The notes under the pieces are model-generated. The model was not told where the DNA came from. It saw nothing but the letters and a program-made list of their open reading frames with translations, and made no database searches. A stretch of 53,341 nt of DNA from assembly GCF_014841135.1 (NCBI RefSeq), contig NZ_JACYTN010000029.1, positions 1-53,341 on the forward strand, given 5' to 3'. This DNA comes from Paenibacillus arenosi. GTDB lineage: Bacteria; Bacillota; Bacilli; Paenibacillales; Paenibacillaceae. The position numbers and the translations under genes were made by a program. How positions within the stretch are numbered: position 1 is the first letter of the stretch; every line of letters begins with the position of its first letter. Below are positions 1 through 7,209 of this stretch, in pieces.

Positions 1-15
1 ATGATATTGAGTCAT
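1..15 (-). CDS. 5' end of an unidentified minus-strand gene (truncated by the window edge)
   Basis: On the minus strand a GAGGAGGTAC ribosome binding site (about 21-31) stands a few bases before an ATG at 15-13, which would begin a protein M-T-Q-Y-H. Only five codons are inside the window, so no function can be proposed. It is transcribed away from the biotin operon. A TATAAT on the minus strand lies near 100-110, but no clear -35 accompanies it. Confidence 0.55.
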
Positions 16-150
16 AAATAGTACCTCCTCTGAATGGGTCTGCATAACTTCATTCTAGACGAGGCTCTATTTCATGGCTCTTTTTTTTGTTCACCATTTT
101 ACACAATTATACGGACTCAACTCCTTGTAGCTTAAAAATGAAATAAAAAA

Positions 151-224
151 CTGCATATTAGCATCAATTCTCCTTACATAACTATTTTTGGCTGAAAAAG
201 CCTGCACTTTTGCAGTAATGCAGC
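151..224. repeat. Paired TGCA palindrome element, copy A
   Basis: Two short palindromes with a TGCA core lie 36 bp apart: an imperfect one at 151-165 (CTGCATATTAGCATC) and a perfect one at 202-215 (CTGCA-CTTT-TGCAG), followed by another TGCAG. Three more elements of the same plan lie at 18914-18980, 19026-19096 and 48645-48711. No coding potential is seen. The rest of the 16-514 gap holds no gene I can support; 240-300 contains loosely repeated CATCATAACCT-like words. Confidence 0.45.
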
Positions 225-514
225 TAAAGGATCGTTCGTTGAATCCCCCTCACATCATAACCTCACATCATGCCTCATATCATAACCTGCCGAACCCCCG
301 AATCCAGAACCGTCATAGGAAGTTTGCATGAGTATGTACTTCTCATTTTCAAAATGCTTCGACAGAATCTTCGTGCCTATAGCTTTGTTTCGTATAAGCA
401 GTATGGATGCTCATATTTTAAGCGTGTTTACACTTAATCAAATGGATTGGAATGAAATTAGCTTTAGCAGTTGATGATTGAGATAGTTTCATATACAATA
501 CAACTTGCGTAAAG

Positions 515-547
515 TGTTAACCATAATTTAATTATAATAGGTTAACA
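515..547 (+). promoter_or_regulatory. BirA operator overlapping the bio operon promoter
   Basis: TGTTAACC (515-522) and GGTTAACA (540-547) form an inverted repeat with a 17-bp AT-rich spacer, the pattern of biotin repressor (BirA) sites in Gram-positive bacteria. A TATAAT (533-538) lies between the half-sites, so bound BirA would cover the -10. The -35 is not clear; TTGCGT at 505-510 is 22 bp upstream of the -10. The operator lies 37 bp before bioD. Assignment rests on the motif and the biotin genes downstream. Confidence 0.85.
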
Positions 548-584
548 AATAAAAAGGTATAAATAGTAGGCTAAGAGGTGGATG

Positions 585-1364
585 ATGGCACTTCTTGATG
601 GACGTTTTGGCAAAGGGATATTTATTTCAGCTACTGGAACAGAACTGGGGAAAACGGTATTAGCTTCAGGAATTGCTCATTGGATGCATATACATAAGTT
701 AGGTGCAACCGCACTATGGAAGCCTGTACAAAGCGGTGTGGAGCTAGGGACGGTAGAGGCTGATAGTTACCGTTTATTAAAAGGATCCGGGTTAACGAAT
801 GTAGGGGAACGCGAACTTGTTACTTGGACTTTACGTGAACCGTTAGCCCCATGGGCCGCTGCTAAGCGGGAGGGGCTAGAAATTAGCATGAGTGAGCTTG
901 TTGTCGAAGGGGAGCGCAGACTGCAAGCAAGTGACAGGCTTGTTGTCGAAGGGGCAGGTGGTGTGGCTGTTCCTTTACAGGCTCGACATACGATGGCGGA
1001 TTTGGCTGCGGCGCTGCAATTGCCTATGCTGATCGTAGCTGCGCCGCTGTTGGGGACGGTAAGTCACACGGTTACAGCGGTGCAATATGCACGCTCAAGG
1101 GGGGTAAAGGATGTGGCTGTTGTGTTTGGTGCGATGTTGTTCAAGCCAACTGCTGAGTGGAACAAGGCTGCTTACGAGCAGCAGTTGCACGAGAACACCG
1201 AGATGATCGAGTTGTTAGCTGAAGTCCCGGTAGTAGGAGCTGTTCCATATCTTCCGCACCCCAATAGGATAGATGAGGACCTGTGGATCAACTGGCGCAA
1301 GGATTGGCTGCGCGAAACAGCTCATCTAACAACTTTGCACGATTGGCTTAATGCACGACTATGA
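585..1364 (+). CDS. bioD: Dethiobiotin synthetase BioD
   Basis: ATP-dependent carboxylation and ring closure of 7,8-diaminopelargonate to dethiobiotin, the penultimate step of biotin synthesis, in the cytoplasm. The N-terminus carries the BioD P-loop (ATGTELGKT, about residues 17-25), then KPVQSG and EADSYR for substrate binding, and VVEGAGGVAVPL in the second half, all diagnostic of the family. At 259 residues it is somewhat longer than the E. coli enzyme. Two ATGs are adjacent (582, 585); 585 was chosen because AGAGG at 574-578 is six bases before it. First gene of the biotin operon, directly behind the BirA box. Confidence 0.93.
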   Translation: MALLDGRFGKGIFISATGTELGKTVLASGIAHWMHIHKLGATALWKPVQSGVELGTVEADSYRLLKGSGLTNVGERELVTWTLREPLAPWAAAKREGLEISMSELVVEGERRLQASDRLVVEGAGGVAVPLQARHTMADLAAALQLPMLIVAAPLLGTVSHTVTAVQYARSRGVKDVAVVFGAMLFKPTAEWNKAAYEQQLHENTEMIELLAEVPVVGAVPYLPHPNRIDEDLWINWRKDWLRETAHLTTLHDWLNARL

Positions 1365-1401
1365 ATGAAAAATTCGATACATTCGATACATAGGTGAGAG
1401 G

Positions 1402-2412
1402 ATGGGGAAGAAGATGTCTATGATGATGGTGGAGCAAGATTGGTTGGGGCTAGCGCGTAAAGCAATTGCGGGGGAGTCCATTACACGTGAAGAAGCTTTA
1501 AGTGTCATTAGAGCGGACGATGATGAAGTATTGGCGATTATGGATGCTGCCTTCCGTGTAAGAAAGCATTTTTACGGTAAAAAAGTAAAGCTCAATCTCA
1601 TCATTAATGCGAAAAGTGGATTATGTCCAGAAGACTGCGGTTATTGCTCACAATCTCGTGTTGCGGATACGCCTGTTACTAAATATCCGTTGCTTGAAAA
1701 AGGTGTGCTCGTGGATGGTGCACGTAAAGCAATGGAAATGCAGGTGGGAACGTATTGTATCGTTGCTAGCGGACGCGGGCCGACGAATCGTGAATTGAAT
1801 CAAGTGATTGAAGCCGTGGAGGAAATTAAGTCGACGATGCCGATGAAAATATGTGCTTGTCTCGGTATTTTATCTGAAGAGCAAGCAAAACGGCTTAAAG
1901 AAGCAGGCGTGGATCGCTACAATCACAATCTCAACACGAGCGCCGACCACTATTCGCATATTACTTCCACACATACCTATGAGGATCGAATTGAAACGGT
2001 TGAGACAGCGAAGTATGCTGGCATGTCACCTTGTTCAGGCGTCATTATTGGCATGGGAGAATCAGATGAGCAGCTAGTGGATGTTGCTTTTGCGCTCCGT
2101 GACATTGATGCGGATTCCATTCCTGTCAACTTTTTGAATGCAATTCCAGGGACTCCTTTGGAGAAGCTGTCTAATTTGGATCCAAGACGCTGCTTGAAGG
2201 CATTAGCTTTGTTCCGATTTGTATGTCCGACGAAGGAGATTCGCGCTTCTGGCGGCCGTGAAATTAATTTGCGATCGATGCAGGTGTTGGCGCTATATGC
2301 GGCTAACTCGGTGTTTGTTGGTGACTATTTAACGACCGAGGGACAAGAGGCATCTGCTGATCATGCCATGATTGAAGATATCGGATTTGAGATTGAAAGA
2401 TGTGCATTGTAA
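1402..2412 (+). CDS. bioB: Biotin synthase BioB (radical SAM)
   Basis: Inserts sulfur into dethiobiotin to make biotin, using a radical-SAM [4Fe-4S] cluster and an auxiliary [2Fe-2S] cluster. The radical SAM cysteines are C75, C79 and C82 in SGLCPEDCGYCSQS. The YNHNLNTS segment, GMGES SAM-binding loop and the late RASGGREINLR arginine motif are all present, and 336 residues is normal length. It starts 37 bp after bioD with AGGTGAG at 1392-1398; a second in-frame ATG at 1414 is possible. Same operon as bioD and bioF. Confidence 0.95.
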   Translation: MGKKMSMMMVEQDWLGLARKAIAGESITREEALSVIRADDDEVLAIMDAAFRVRKHFYGKKVKLNLIINAKSGLCPEDCGYCSQSRVADTPVTKYPLLEKGVLVDGARKAMEMQVGTYCIVASGRGPTNRELNQVIEAVEEIKSTMPMKICACLGILSEEQAKRLKEAGVDRYNHNLNTSADHYSHITSTHTYEDRIETVETAKYAGMSPCSGVIIGMGESDEQLVDVAFALRDIDADSIPVNFLNAIPGTPLEKLSNLDPRRCLKALALFRFVCPTKEIRASGGREINLRSMQVLALYAANSVFVGDYLTTEGQEASADHAMIEDIGFEIERCAL

Positions 2413-2518
2413 GGAAAGCATGGTAAGGCTTGTATTGTAAGGTAAAGGTATGGATGAAAACAGACTTTATTGTATGCACTGGCAGAAATAGGGATGCGGG
2501 GAGGTTCTTCCTCAAACA

Positions 2519-3727
2519 ATGTGTTCGAAAAAATATGATTGGATGCATCAGGATTTGGAGCGACTGCAAGCAGGAGAACGTTTGCGAAATATGATAGAGA
2601 GCCATTGGCTGGACGATGGCTATATGGAGCGAGATGGTATTCGTATGTTGAATCTTGCATCTAATCATTATTTGGGATTGAATCCATGGTTGGATGACGA
2701 CGGTTGGGAGCAGGTCAAAGCATGGTGCCGGCAGTATGGTGAGTCAGGCGTGCGAATTGGTTCGGGAGCGTCACGACTTATTTCCGGTCATGATGGTGTG
2801 CATGCACAGTTAGAGCGAGAGATAGCTAAGTTTAAAGGACGGCAGGCTGCACTTGTATTCACGAGCGGATATATGGCCAATGTTGGTGTCATTGCTGCAT
2901 TAGTAGGACGAAATGATGCTGTGTTTAGCGACAAATTGAATCATGCCAGCATTGTGGATGGTGCGTTGTTAAGCCGCGCTCACATGTATCGCTATTCGCA
3001 TCTTGATATGAACAAGCTAGAGTATCAGTTGCAGCAGTGGAGCAAGACGTTAGAAGGGAAGCAGAATCATGCATTAATTGTAAGTGATGCGGTATTTAGT
3101 ATGGATGGCACAGTTGCGCCATTACGAGATCTGGTGTTGCTGAAGGAGCGCTACAATGCGCTCCTTCTTATTGATGAGGCGCATAGCGGTGGCGTATATG
3201 GTGTTGAAGGGCAAGGCATATGCCATAAGTTAAGCTTGCATGAACGTGTCGATATCGTGATGGGCACATTTGGTAAAGCATTTGGAGCAGTGGGGGCTTA
3301 CATTGCTGCGGATGACATTGTAATTCGCTATATGATTAATCGCGCTCGTACGCTGATATACAATACGGGATTGCCTCCGTTAATGGCTGCACTAATCCTT
3401 ATGCGTTTGGAACAAGTAAAAAAAGCAGATCATTCGCGGTTAGCGTTGATGAGAAACGCGGCTCTACTACGTGATGGATTCATAGAAGCGGGACTGAACA
3501 CAGGTGTGGGAAGCAGTCATATCGTGCCGCTTATACTTGGTACAGATGACAGGGCTGTGGCGATTAGTCGCAAGCTTGCTCAATCAGGCATAGCTGGTAT
3601 TGCAATTAGACCGCCAACCGTTCCGGAGGGTACGGCACGGATTCGCTTTACACCGATGGCGTCTCAGTCGGAAGAAGAGCTGCGCAAAGCGTTGTCTATT
3701 ATTGTGAAGGTGGTTCGAGAAACGTAA
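2519..3727 (+). CDS. bioF: 8-amino-7-oxononanoate synthase BioF
   Basis: PLP-dependent condensation of L-alanine with pimeloyl-ACP, giving 8-amino-7-oxononanoate. Family signatures run in order: SGYMANVG, NHASIVDG, SDAVFSMDG, DEAHSGGVYG and the PLP lysine in MGTFGKAFGAVGA. The 402-residue length is typical. The ATG at 2519 follows GCGGGGAGG (2496-2504) at an unusually long spacing of 14 bases, and no better in-frame start is visible. The bioB-bioF gap is 106 bp without a terminator, consistent with one transcript. The pathway partners BioC and a BioH-like esterase follow. Confidence 0.93.
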   Translation: MCSKKYDWMHQDLERLQAGERLRNMIESHWLDDGYMERDGIRMLNLASNHYLGLNPWLDDDGWEQVKAWCRQYGESGVRIGSGASRLISGHDGVHAQLEREIAKFKGRQAALVFTSGYMANVGVIAALVGRNDAVFSDKLNHASIVDGALLSRAHMYRYSHLDMNKLEYQLQQWSKTLEGKQNHALIVSDAVFSMDGTVAPLRDLVLLKERYNALLLIDEAHSGGVYGVEGQGICHKLSLHERVDIVMGTFGKAFGAVGAYIAADDIVIRYMINRARTLIYNTGLPPLMAALILMRLEQVKKADHSRLALMRNAALLRDGFIEAGLNTGVGSSHIVPLILGTDDRAVAISRKLAQSGIAGIAIRPPTVPEGTARIRFTPMASQSEEELRKALSIIVKVVRET

Positions 3728-3803
3728 TGGGTGGCAGCAGTACTCTGCACGCTGTGGTGATTGATATACATTTACGAGTAATGCATAGATGACGAGGAGT
3801 AAA

Positions 3804-3827
3804 ATGGTAAGCCTTAATGAGCGATGA
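3804..3827 (+). CDS. Seven-codon mini-ORF overlapping the bioH start
   Basis: ATG at 3804 follows GAGGAG (3794-3799) and reads M-V-S-L-N-E-R before TGA at 3825-3827. Its stop overlaps the ATG at 3824 in an ATGA arrangement, which is typical of translational coupling. It could feed ribosomes to the longer start of the next gene. No function of the peptide itself is proposed, and it may be chance. Confidence 0.3.
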   Translation: MVSLNER

Positions 3828-4921
3828 GCGAGAAAGGAGCGCTGGAGCCAATGAGCGGAAGCCCAAGCAGTGTAAATGACAGTTACATATGGATTCACGG
3901 CTGGGGGGCCAGTGAACAGCTGTGGCAGCAAGCGGCACAGTCGCTTCCTGATGCTGCTCATCATTATGTCAGTTTTATGGAATGCGATTCATCGGATGAG
4001 ATGGTCGCAGTGATTATGGGACAGTTGGCTACGGCTACTGCGAGTTCCCAGCGCTGTCATCTTGTGGGTTGGTCCATGGGCGGCATGCTGGCGATTGAAG
4101 CGGCTGCCAAGTGGTTACACGGAGCTAGGTATGCTGAGCGTAGCTTGGAAAGCATAGGGCTTAACGATGCAGGACGTGATGCGCGAAGCGGGATGGATAT
4201 GAGGCAACGCGAAGCGGGGGATGCTGCGCACAGCGTGGATGATGAAAGGTTGTCTGAAATGGCAAGCAATATGCGGAGTGGAGAAAGCTTGGATTTGCGG
4301 GAAGCGAGAAATGATATGCCAAGCAGGGAAAATGTAAAGCTCCGGAAAGCGGTAAGCACAAGCAGTGCCATGAGCCGAGAAGAAATGAAGCTTCAGCAGC
4401 TTAGTGCTGGGCTGCTCGCGAGCCTTGTGCTGGTAGGTTCGACGCTGCGCTTCGTCGCACCTACCAGCACGGAGGGGTGGCCGCCGCGCGTATTGCAGCG
4501 CATGCGGCAGCGGCTGGCCGCCGCGCCAGAGCAAACGCTCCGCGAATTCGCGGTGCGCTTGCTAGCTCCGGCGGAGCGGCAGCAGCATGAGCCGTTGGAA
4601 GCGAGGCTTATCGAGCGCTTCCAACGGCCCGGCTTCACGCCCGCGGGATTGGACGCGGGCTTAGCCTATTTAGCATCCGCTAACTTGACGGATGCATGGG
4701 CGCAGCTAATCGCTGCGCAGCTCCCCGTGCTGTGGCTCCACGGGGAGCTAGACCCGCTAGTGCCTATAGGCGCGCAAGCAGAAGCGCGCCGCCTAGCGGG
4801 TCCCGACGTCCGGTCCGTCGAATATCGACGCCTGACCGGACAAGGGCATGTCCCATTCTTGACCCATCCACGCGAATGGGAGGAGGAGGTGAGCCGCTGG
4901 CATGAACAATTCCAGTTCTAG
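3824..4921 (+). CDS. bioH: BioH-like alpha/beta hydrolase (pimeloyl-ACP methyl ester esterase) with repeat insertion
   Basis: Probable esterase removing the methyl group that BioC adds, releasing pimeloyl-ACP for BioF. An alpha/beta hydrolase triad is visible: Ser84 in GWSMGG, Asp about 310 in HGELDP and His about 342 in GQGHVPFL; HGWG near the N-terminus is the oxyanion region. At 365 residues it exceeds the usual 255-270. About 90 hydrophilic residues (roughly 105-195) are inserted after the nucleophile helix and contain four degenerate 15-residue units of the form MRSxExxxLRxA. DNA from about 4395 to 4881 is GC-rich and packed with inverted repeats. An alternative start at ATG 3851 has AAGGAG at 3834-3839. 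The BioH role is inferred from bioC next door. Confidence 0.75.
   Translation: MSEKGALEPMSGSPSSVNDSYIWIHGWGASEQLWQQAAQSLPDAAHHYVSFMECDSSDEMVAVIMGQLATATASSQRCHLVGWSMGGMLAIEAAAKWLHGARYAERSLESIGLNDAGRDARSGMDMRQREAGDAAHSVDDERLSEMASNMRSGESLDLREARNDMPSRENVKLRKAVSTSSAMSREEMKLQQLSAGLLASLVLVGSTLRFVAPTSTEGWPPRVLQRMRQRLAAAPEQTLREFAVRLLAPAERQQHEPLEARLIERFQRPGFTPAGLDAGLAYLASANLTDAWAQLIAAQLPVLWLHGELDPLVPIGAQAEARRLAGPDVRSVEYRRLTGQGHVPFLTHPREWEEEVSRWHEQFQF
4395..4881. repeat. GC-rich stretch tiled with consecutive perfect inverted repeats, inside bioH
   Basis: Arms read directly: 4395-4400/4411-4416 (6 bp); palindrome 4414-4423; 4427-4438/4459-4470 (12 bp); 4531-4562, a 32-bp palindrome with 14 of 16 pairs and a perfect core at 4540-4553; 4565-4577; 4591-4603/4616-4628 (13 bp); 4639-4645/4654-4660 (7); 4673-4679/4689-4695 (7); 4700-4706/4712-4718 (7); 4719-4729/4739-4749 (11); 4751-4760/4793-4802 (10) enclosing 4769-4775/4784-4790 (7); 4808-4815/4834-4841 (8) enclosing 4816-4821/4825-4830 (6); 4851-4858/4874-4881 (8). 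The direct repeat TGGCCGCCGCGC is at 4478 and 4515. The reading frame stays open throughout. Confidence 0.85.
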
Positions 4922-5909
4922 CAAGCTCCCTTTAATGGGGACAACAAGAACGATAGCGCCTGACATTAACAAAGAGATCGTAGGGCAGCGATTTGATCGC
5001 CATGCTCATGAATATGATCAATATGCTGACGTTCAAATAAAAATGATTCAAACATTGCTGAGGTGGCAGCCTGTGCAGCAGCGTATGCAAGTTGTTGCAG
5101 ACCGGAATGGTAATCAACATTTATACAATCAAGAACCAGTAAAGCTGCTCGACATCGGCTGTGGTACAGGAGCACTGACACAAACTGCGATCTCAACCTC
5201 AGCTGTTCCATCATCAACCCGACTATCGTTACTGGACTTATCACCACGGATGCTGCAAGAAGCACAACGGAAACTAATGCTTACAGGGTATGATATTGAG
5301 CAACTTGACCTTATCGTTGCGGATGCTGAGAAGTGGGCTGTTGTTGACATTGAATCGAGCAAGAAATGCAATCGTAGTAATGTTATCGAAACATCGAGTC
5401 AAGACAGCTACGACATCATTTTATCGAGTGCTGCGTTTCAATGGTTCAATCAGCCTCAATCGACACTGCAAGCACTTTATAAACGGTTAAGACCAAGAGG
5501 CATGCTCGCATTTGCGACCTTCTTGCCAGGTACGCTGCATCAATTGCACGATGCTTGTGCCCATGCAGATAGCCAACTGAATAATGAAGTGTGCCCACGT
5601 GGACAAGCCTATGTGCACGCAGCGGACTGGCAAGCATGGATGGGAGAATGCGCAGCTTCTTCAGCTTGGATGGAGCAACAATGGACGTTGACCTATGCCA
5701 GCATTGATGACATGCTTCAACATGTTCGTCGAATTGGAGCGAGCAATGCGCTTCAACAGCAGCCTGCCCCTATAACACGAAAATGGATTCATTATATGAA
5801 GGAATATTACAACGAGCATTATAGTAGGGAAGACGGTACGGTTTATTTAACCTATCGAGCAGGATTCGGATACATCAGCAACGAACAGATCTCCAATTGG
5901 AGAAATTAA
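4902..5909 (+). CDS. bioC: Malonyl-ACP O-methyltransferase BioC
   Basis: SAM-dependent methyltransferase that caps malonyl-ACP as its methyl ester, so that fatty acid synthesis can elongate it to pimeloyl-ACP methyl ester. The SAM motif is LLDIGCGTGALT, followed by LSLLDLSPRML, then the post-motif DIILSSAAFQWF and the late RPRGMLAFATF strand. It is longer than usual (335 residues), with a polar N-terminal tail and a polar insert around residues 150-170. The ATG lies inside the end of bioH (20-bp overlap) behind a strong GGAGGAGGAGGTGA site (4879-4892). Last gene of the biotin operon; no convincing terminator was found after it. Confidence 0.87.
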   Translation: MNNSSSSKLPLMGTTRTIAPDINKEIVGQRFDRHAHEYDQYADVQIKMIQTLLRWQPVQQRMQVVADRNGNQHLYNQEPVKLLDIGCGTGALTQTAISTSAVPSSTRLSLLDLSPRMLQEAQRKLMLTGYDIEQLDLIVADAEKWAVVDIESSKKCNRSNVIETSSQDSYDIILSSAAFQWFNQPQSTLQALYKRLRPRGMLAFATFLPGTLHQLHDACAHADSQLNNEVCPRGQAYVHAADWQAWMGECAASSAWMEQQWTLTYASIDDMLQHVRRIGASNALQQQPAPITRKWIHYMKEYYNEHYSREDGTVYLTYRAGFGYISNEQISNWRN

Positions 5910-6113
5910 GAATGAAGCATACATGTAAGCATGAATAGCTTGCTTGTTTCAATGAACTTTTTGGTAGGTAATTACTTCAATATGCGATGAGAATTGACGT
6001 TGCTAATCTGTATGAATTGGTTGTTTGCAGTGCATCTTATAAGAGCGGCTATCGCTAGTGACCGGCCGATTTTCAGCATATCATTGGAAAATATGTTGCA
6101 GTGCTCTGCTTGC

Positions 6114-6142
6114 TTGCATCCGCTGATTCAAAATGTTAAAAT
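6114..6142 (+). promoter_or_regulatory. Promoter of the crr-ptsH-ptsI operon
   Basis: TTGCAT (6114-6119), a 17-bp spacer and TAAAAT (6137-6142) make a good sigma-A promoter, placing the transcript start about 25 nt before the RAT element at 6174. The remaining gap after bioC (5910-6113) shows no gene or clear structure. Confidence 0.65.
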
Positions 6143-6173
6143 GACTTATATAGTTTTTAAGTGGAATGCAATA

Positions 6174-6252
6174 GCGTGTTACTAGTACGACTAGGCATGA
6201 GCTAAGCAGCTGTTCATTAGGGTGAACTGCAGCTTTAGCTTATGCCTTTTTT
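6174..6252 (+). promoter_or_regulatory. GlcT antiterminator target (RAT) overlapping a terminator, crr leader
   Basis: The sequence from 6174 to 6203 matches the one at 10048-10077 in all but one base (GCGTGTTACTAG-x-CGACTAGGCATGAGCT) and resembles the RAT of the B. subtilis ptsG leader. Its 3' end (GGCATGAGCTAA, from 6194) is also the left arm of a terminator whose right arm is GCTTTAGCTTATGCC, followed by TTTTTT (6247-6252). Binding of active GlcT would stabilise RAT and prevent the terminator. Its presence before crr places the IIA-HPr-EI unit under glucose-responsive antitermination. Confidence 0.85.
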
Positions 6253-6358
6253 GACATTCAGTGGTATATTTTCCAGCTTGATATGAATAAAAAGCCGTCT
6301 TTGACGGATCCATACAGTCGATACGCTGACAGCTAGATAACTTGAAGGAGGAATTCTC

Positions 6359-6844
6359 ATGTTTGGTCTTTTTGGCAAGAAAAAAAAGCAAGTTTCAATC
6401 ACAGCTCCGATTACAGGTAAGGCGGTAGCATTGGATCAAGTTCCTGATGCAGCATTTTCACAAAAAATTATCGGTGATGGTATCGCAATCGAGCCGACTG
6501 AGGGCGTTTTCGTAGCTCCATTTGACGGAACTATCGTTCATTTGATCGATTCCCACCATTCTTTGGTTATGGCAAGTGATGAAGGTGTTGAACTTCTTGT
6601 TCACATCGGCATTAACACAGTATCCTTGCAAGGTAAGCCATTCACACCGCACGTGAAGTCTGGCGACAAAGTGAAAAAAGGCGATACGCTTATCGAGTTC
6701 GACATCGCTCAAATTAAAGAAGCAGGTCTTCCAACGATTACACCTGTTATCATTGCTAATGGTGACATTGTAGCTGAATTGAAAGCACTTGAAGGCAATG
6801 TAACAGCAGCTTCCAGCCCGGTTATTGAAATTACATTGAAATAG
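6359..6844 (+). CDS. crr: PTS glucose-type IIA component (Crr-like)
   Basis: Single-domain EIIA(Glc): accepts phosphate from HPr and passes it to the IIB domain of PtsG. The active histidine is H82 in ELLVHIGIN, with H67 in DSHHSLVMAS as its partner; ITAPITGKAV and the late GDTLIEFDI strands are typical. It has 161 residues with a short basic N-terminus (MFGLFGKKKK). A strong AAGGAGG site ends 8 bases before the ATG. PtsG in this window ends after its IIB domain, so this protein probably supplies the missing IIA. It starts an operon with ptsH 48 bp downstream. Confidence 0.93.
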   Translation: MFGLFGKKKKQVSITAPITGKAVALDQVPDAAFSQKIIGDGIAIEPTEGVFVAPFDGTIVHLIDSHHSLVMASDEGVELLVHIGINTVSLQGKPFTPHVKSGDKVKKGDTLIEFDIAQIKEAGLPTITPVIIANGDIVAELKALEGNVTAASSPVIEITLK

Positions 6845-6892
6845 AGAGATATATTTATTTTCGAATATAACGAATAAAGGAGCCATTTCATC

Positions 6893-7153
6893 ATGGAAAA
6901 ACAATTTACAGTTAAAAACCCACAAGGTATTCACGCTCGTCCAGCAGGCGCAATCATGAAAAAAGCTAGCGAGTTCGCAGCTACTCAAATTTCTCTTGAA
7001 CTTAACGGTCGCAAAATCAGCGCGAAAAGCATCACAGGCGTATTGACACTTGGAATGAAAGCTGGAGATACAGTTACAGTAAGCGCAGAAGGCGATCAAG
7101 CAGAGCAAGCGGTTGAAGCAGTAGGCGCAGTTATCGAATCTGTACTTGACTAA
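6893..7153 (+). CDS. ptsH: Phosphocarrier protein HPr
   Basis: Carries phosphate from enzyme I to PTS IIA proteins. The phosphorylated histidine is H14 in GIHARPAG, and the HPr kinase site S46 lies in AKSITGVL. HPr phosphorylated at S46 is the CcpA co-repressor in Gram-positive bacteria, so this gene also implies carbon catabolite control. Length (86 residues) is normal. AAAGGAG at 6876-6882 precedes the ATG by about 10 bases. It lies between crr and ptsI in the same orientation with short gaps. Confidence 0.96.
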   Translation: MEKQFTVKNPQGIHARPAGAIMKKASEFAATQISLELNGRKISAKSITGVLTLGMKAGDTVTVSAEGDQAEQAVEAVGAVIESVLD

Positions 7154-7209
7154 TTTTGTACGTTATCGAAGCAACGTCTAGGCAATCGTAAAGGAGTGGA
7201 GAATCCTTC

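Noticed and set aside
4395..4881. Hairpin island as a terminator cluster or CRISPR-like array
   Set aside because: Arms differ from one another, there are no T-runs and no repeated spacer-repeat unit; the frame encodes the esterase C-terminal half.
4395..4881. Hairpin island as horizontally acquired high-GC DNA
   Set aside because: High GC alone does not create consecutive perfect arms, and a second island crosses a junction of conserved, syntenic genes; transfer remains possible but explains little.
5994..6185. 63-codon open frame upstream of crr
   Set aside because: It overlaps the crr promoter and RAT element and has no ribosome site.
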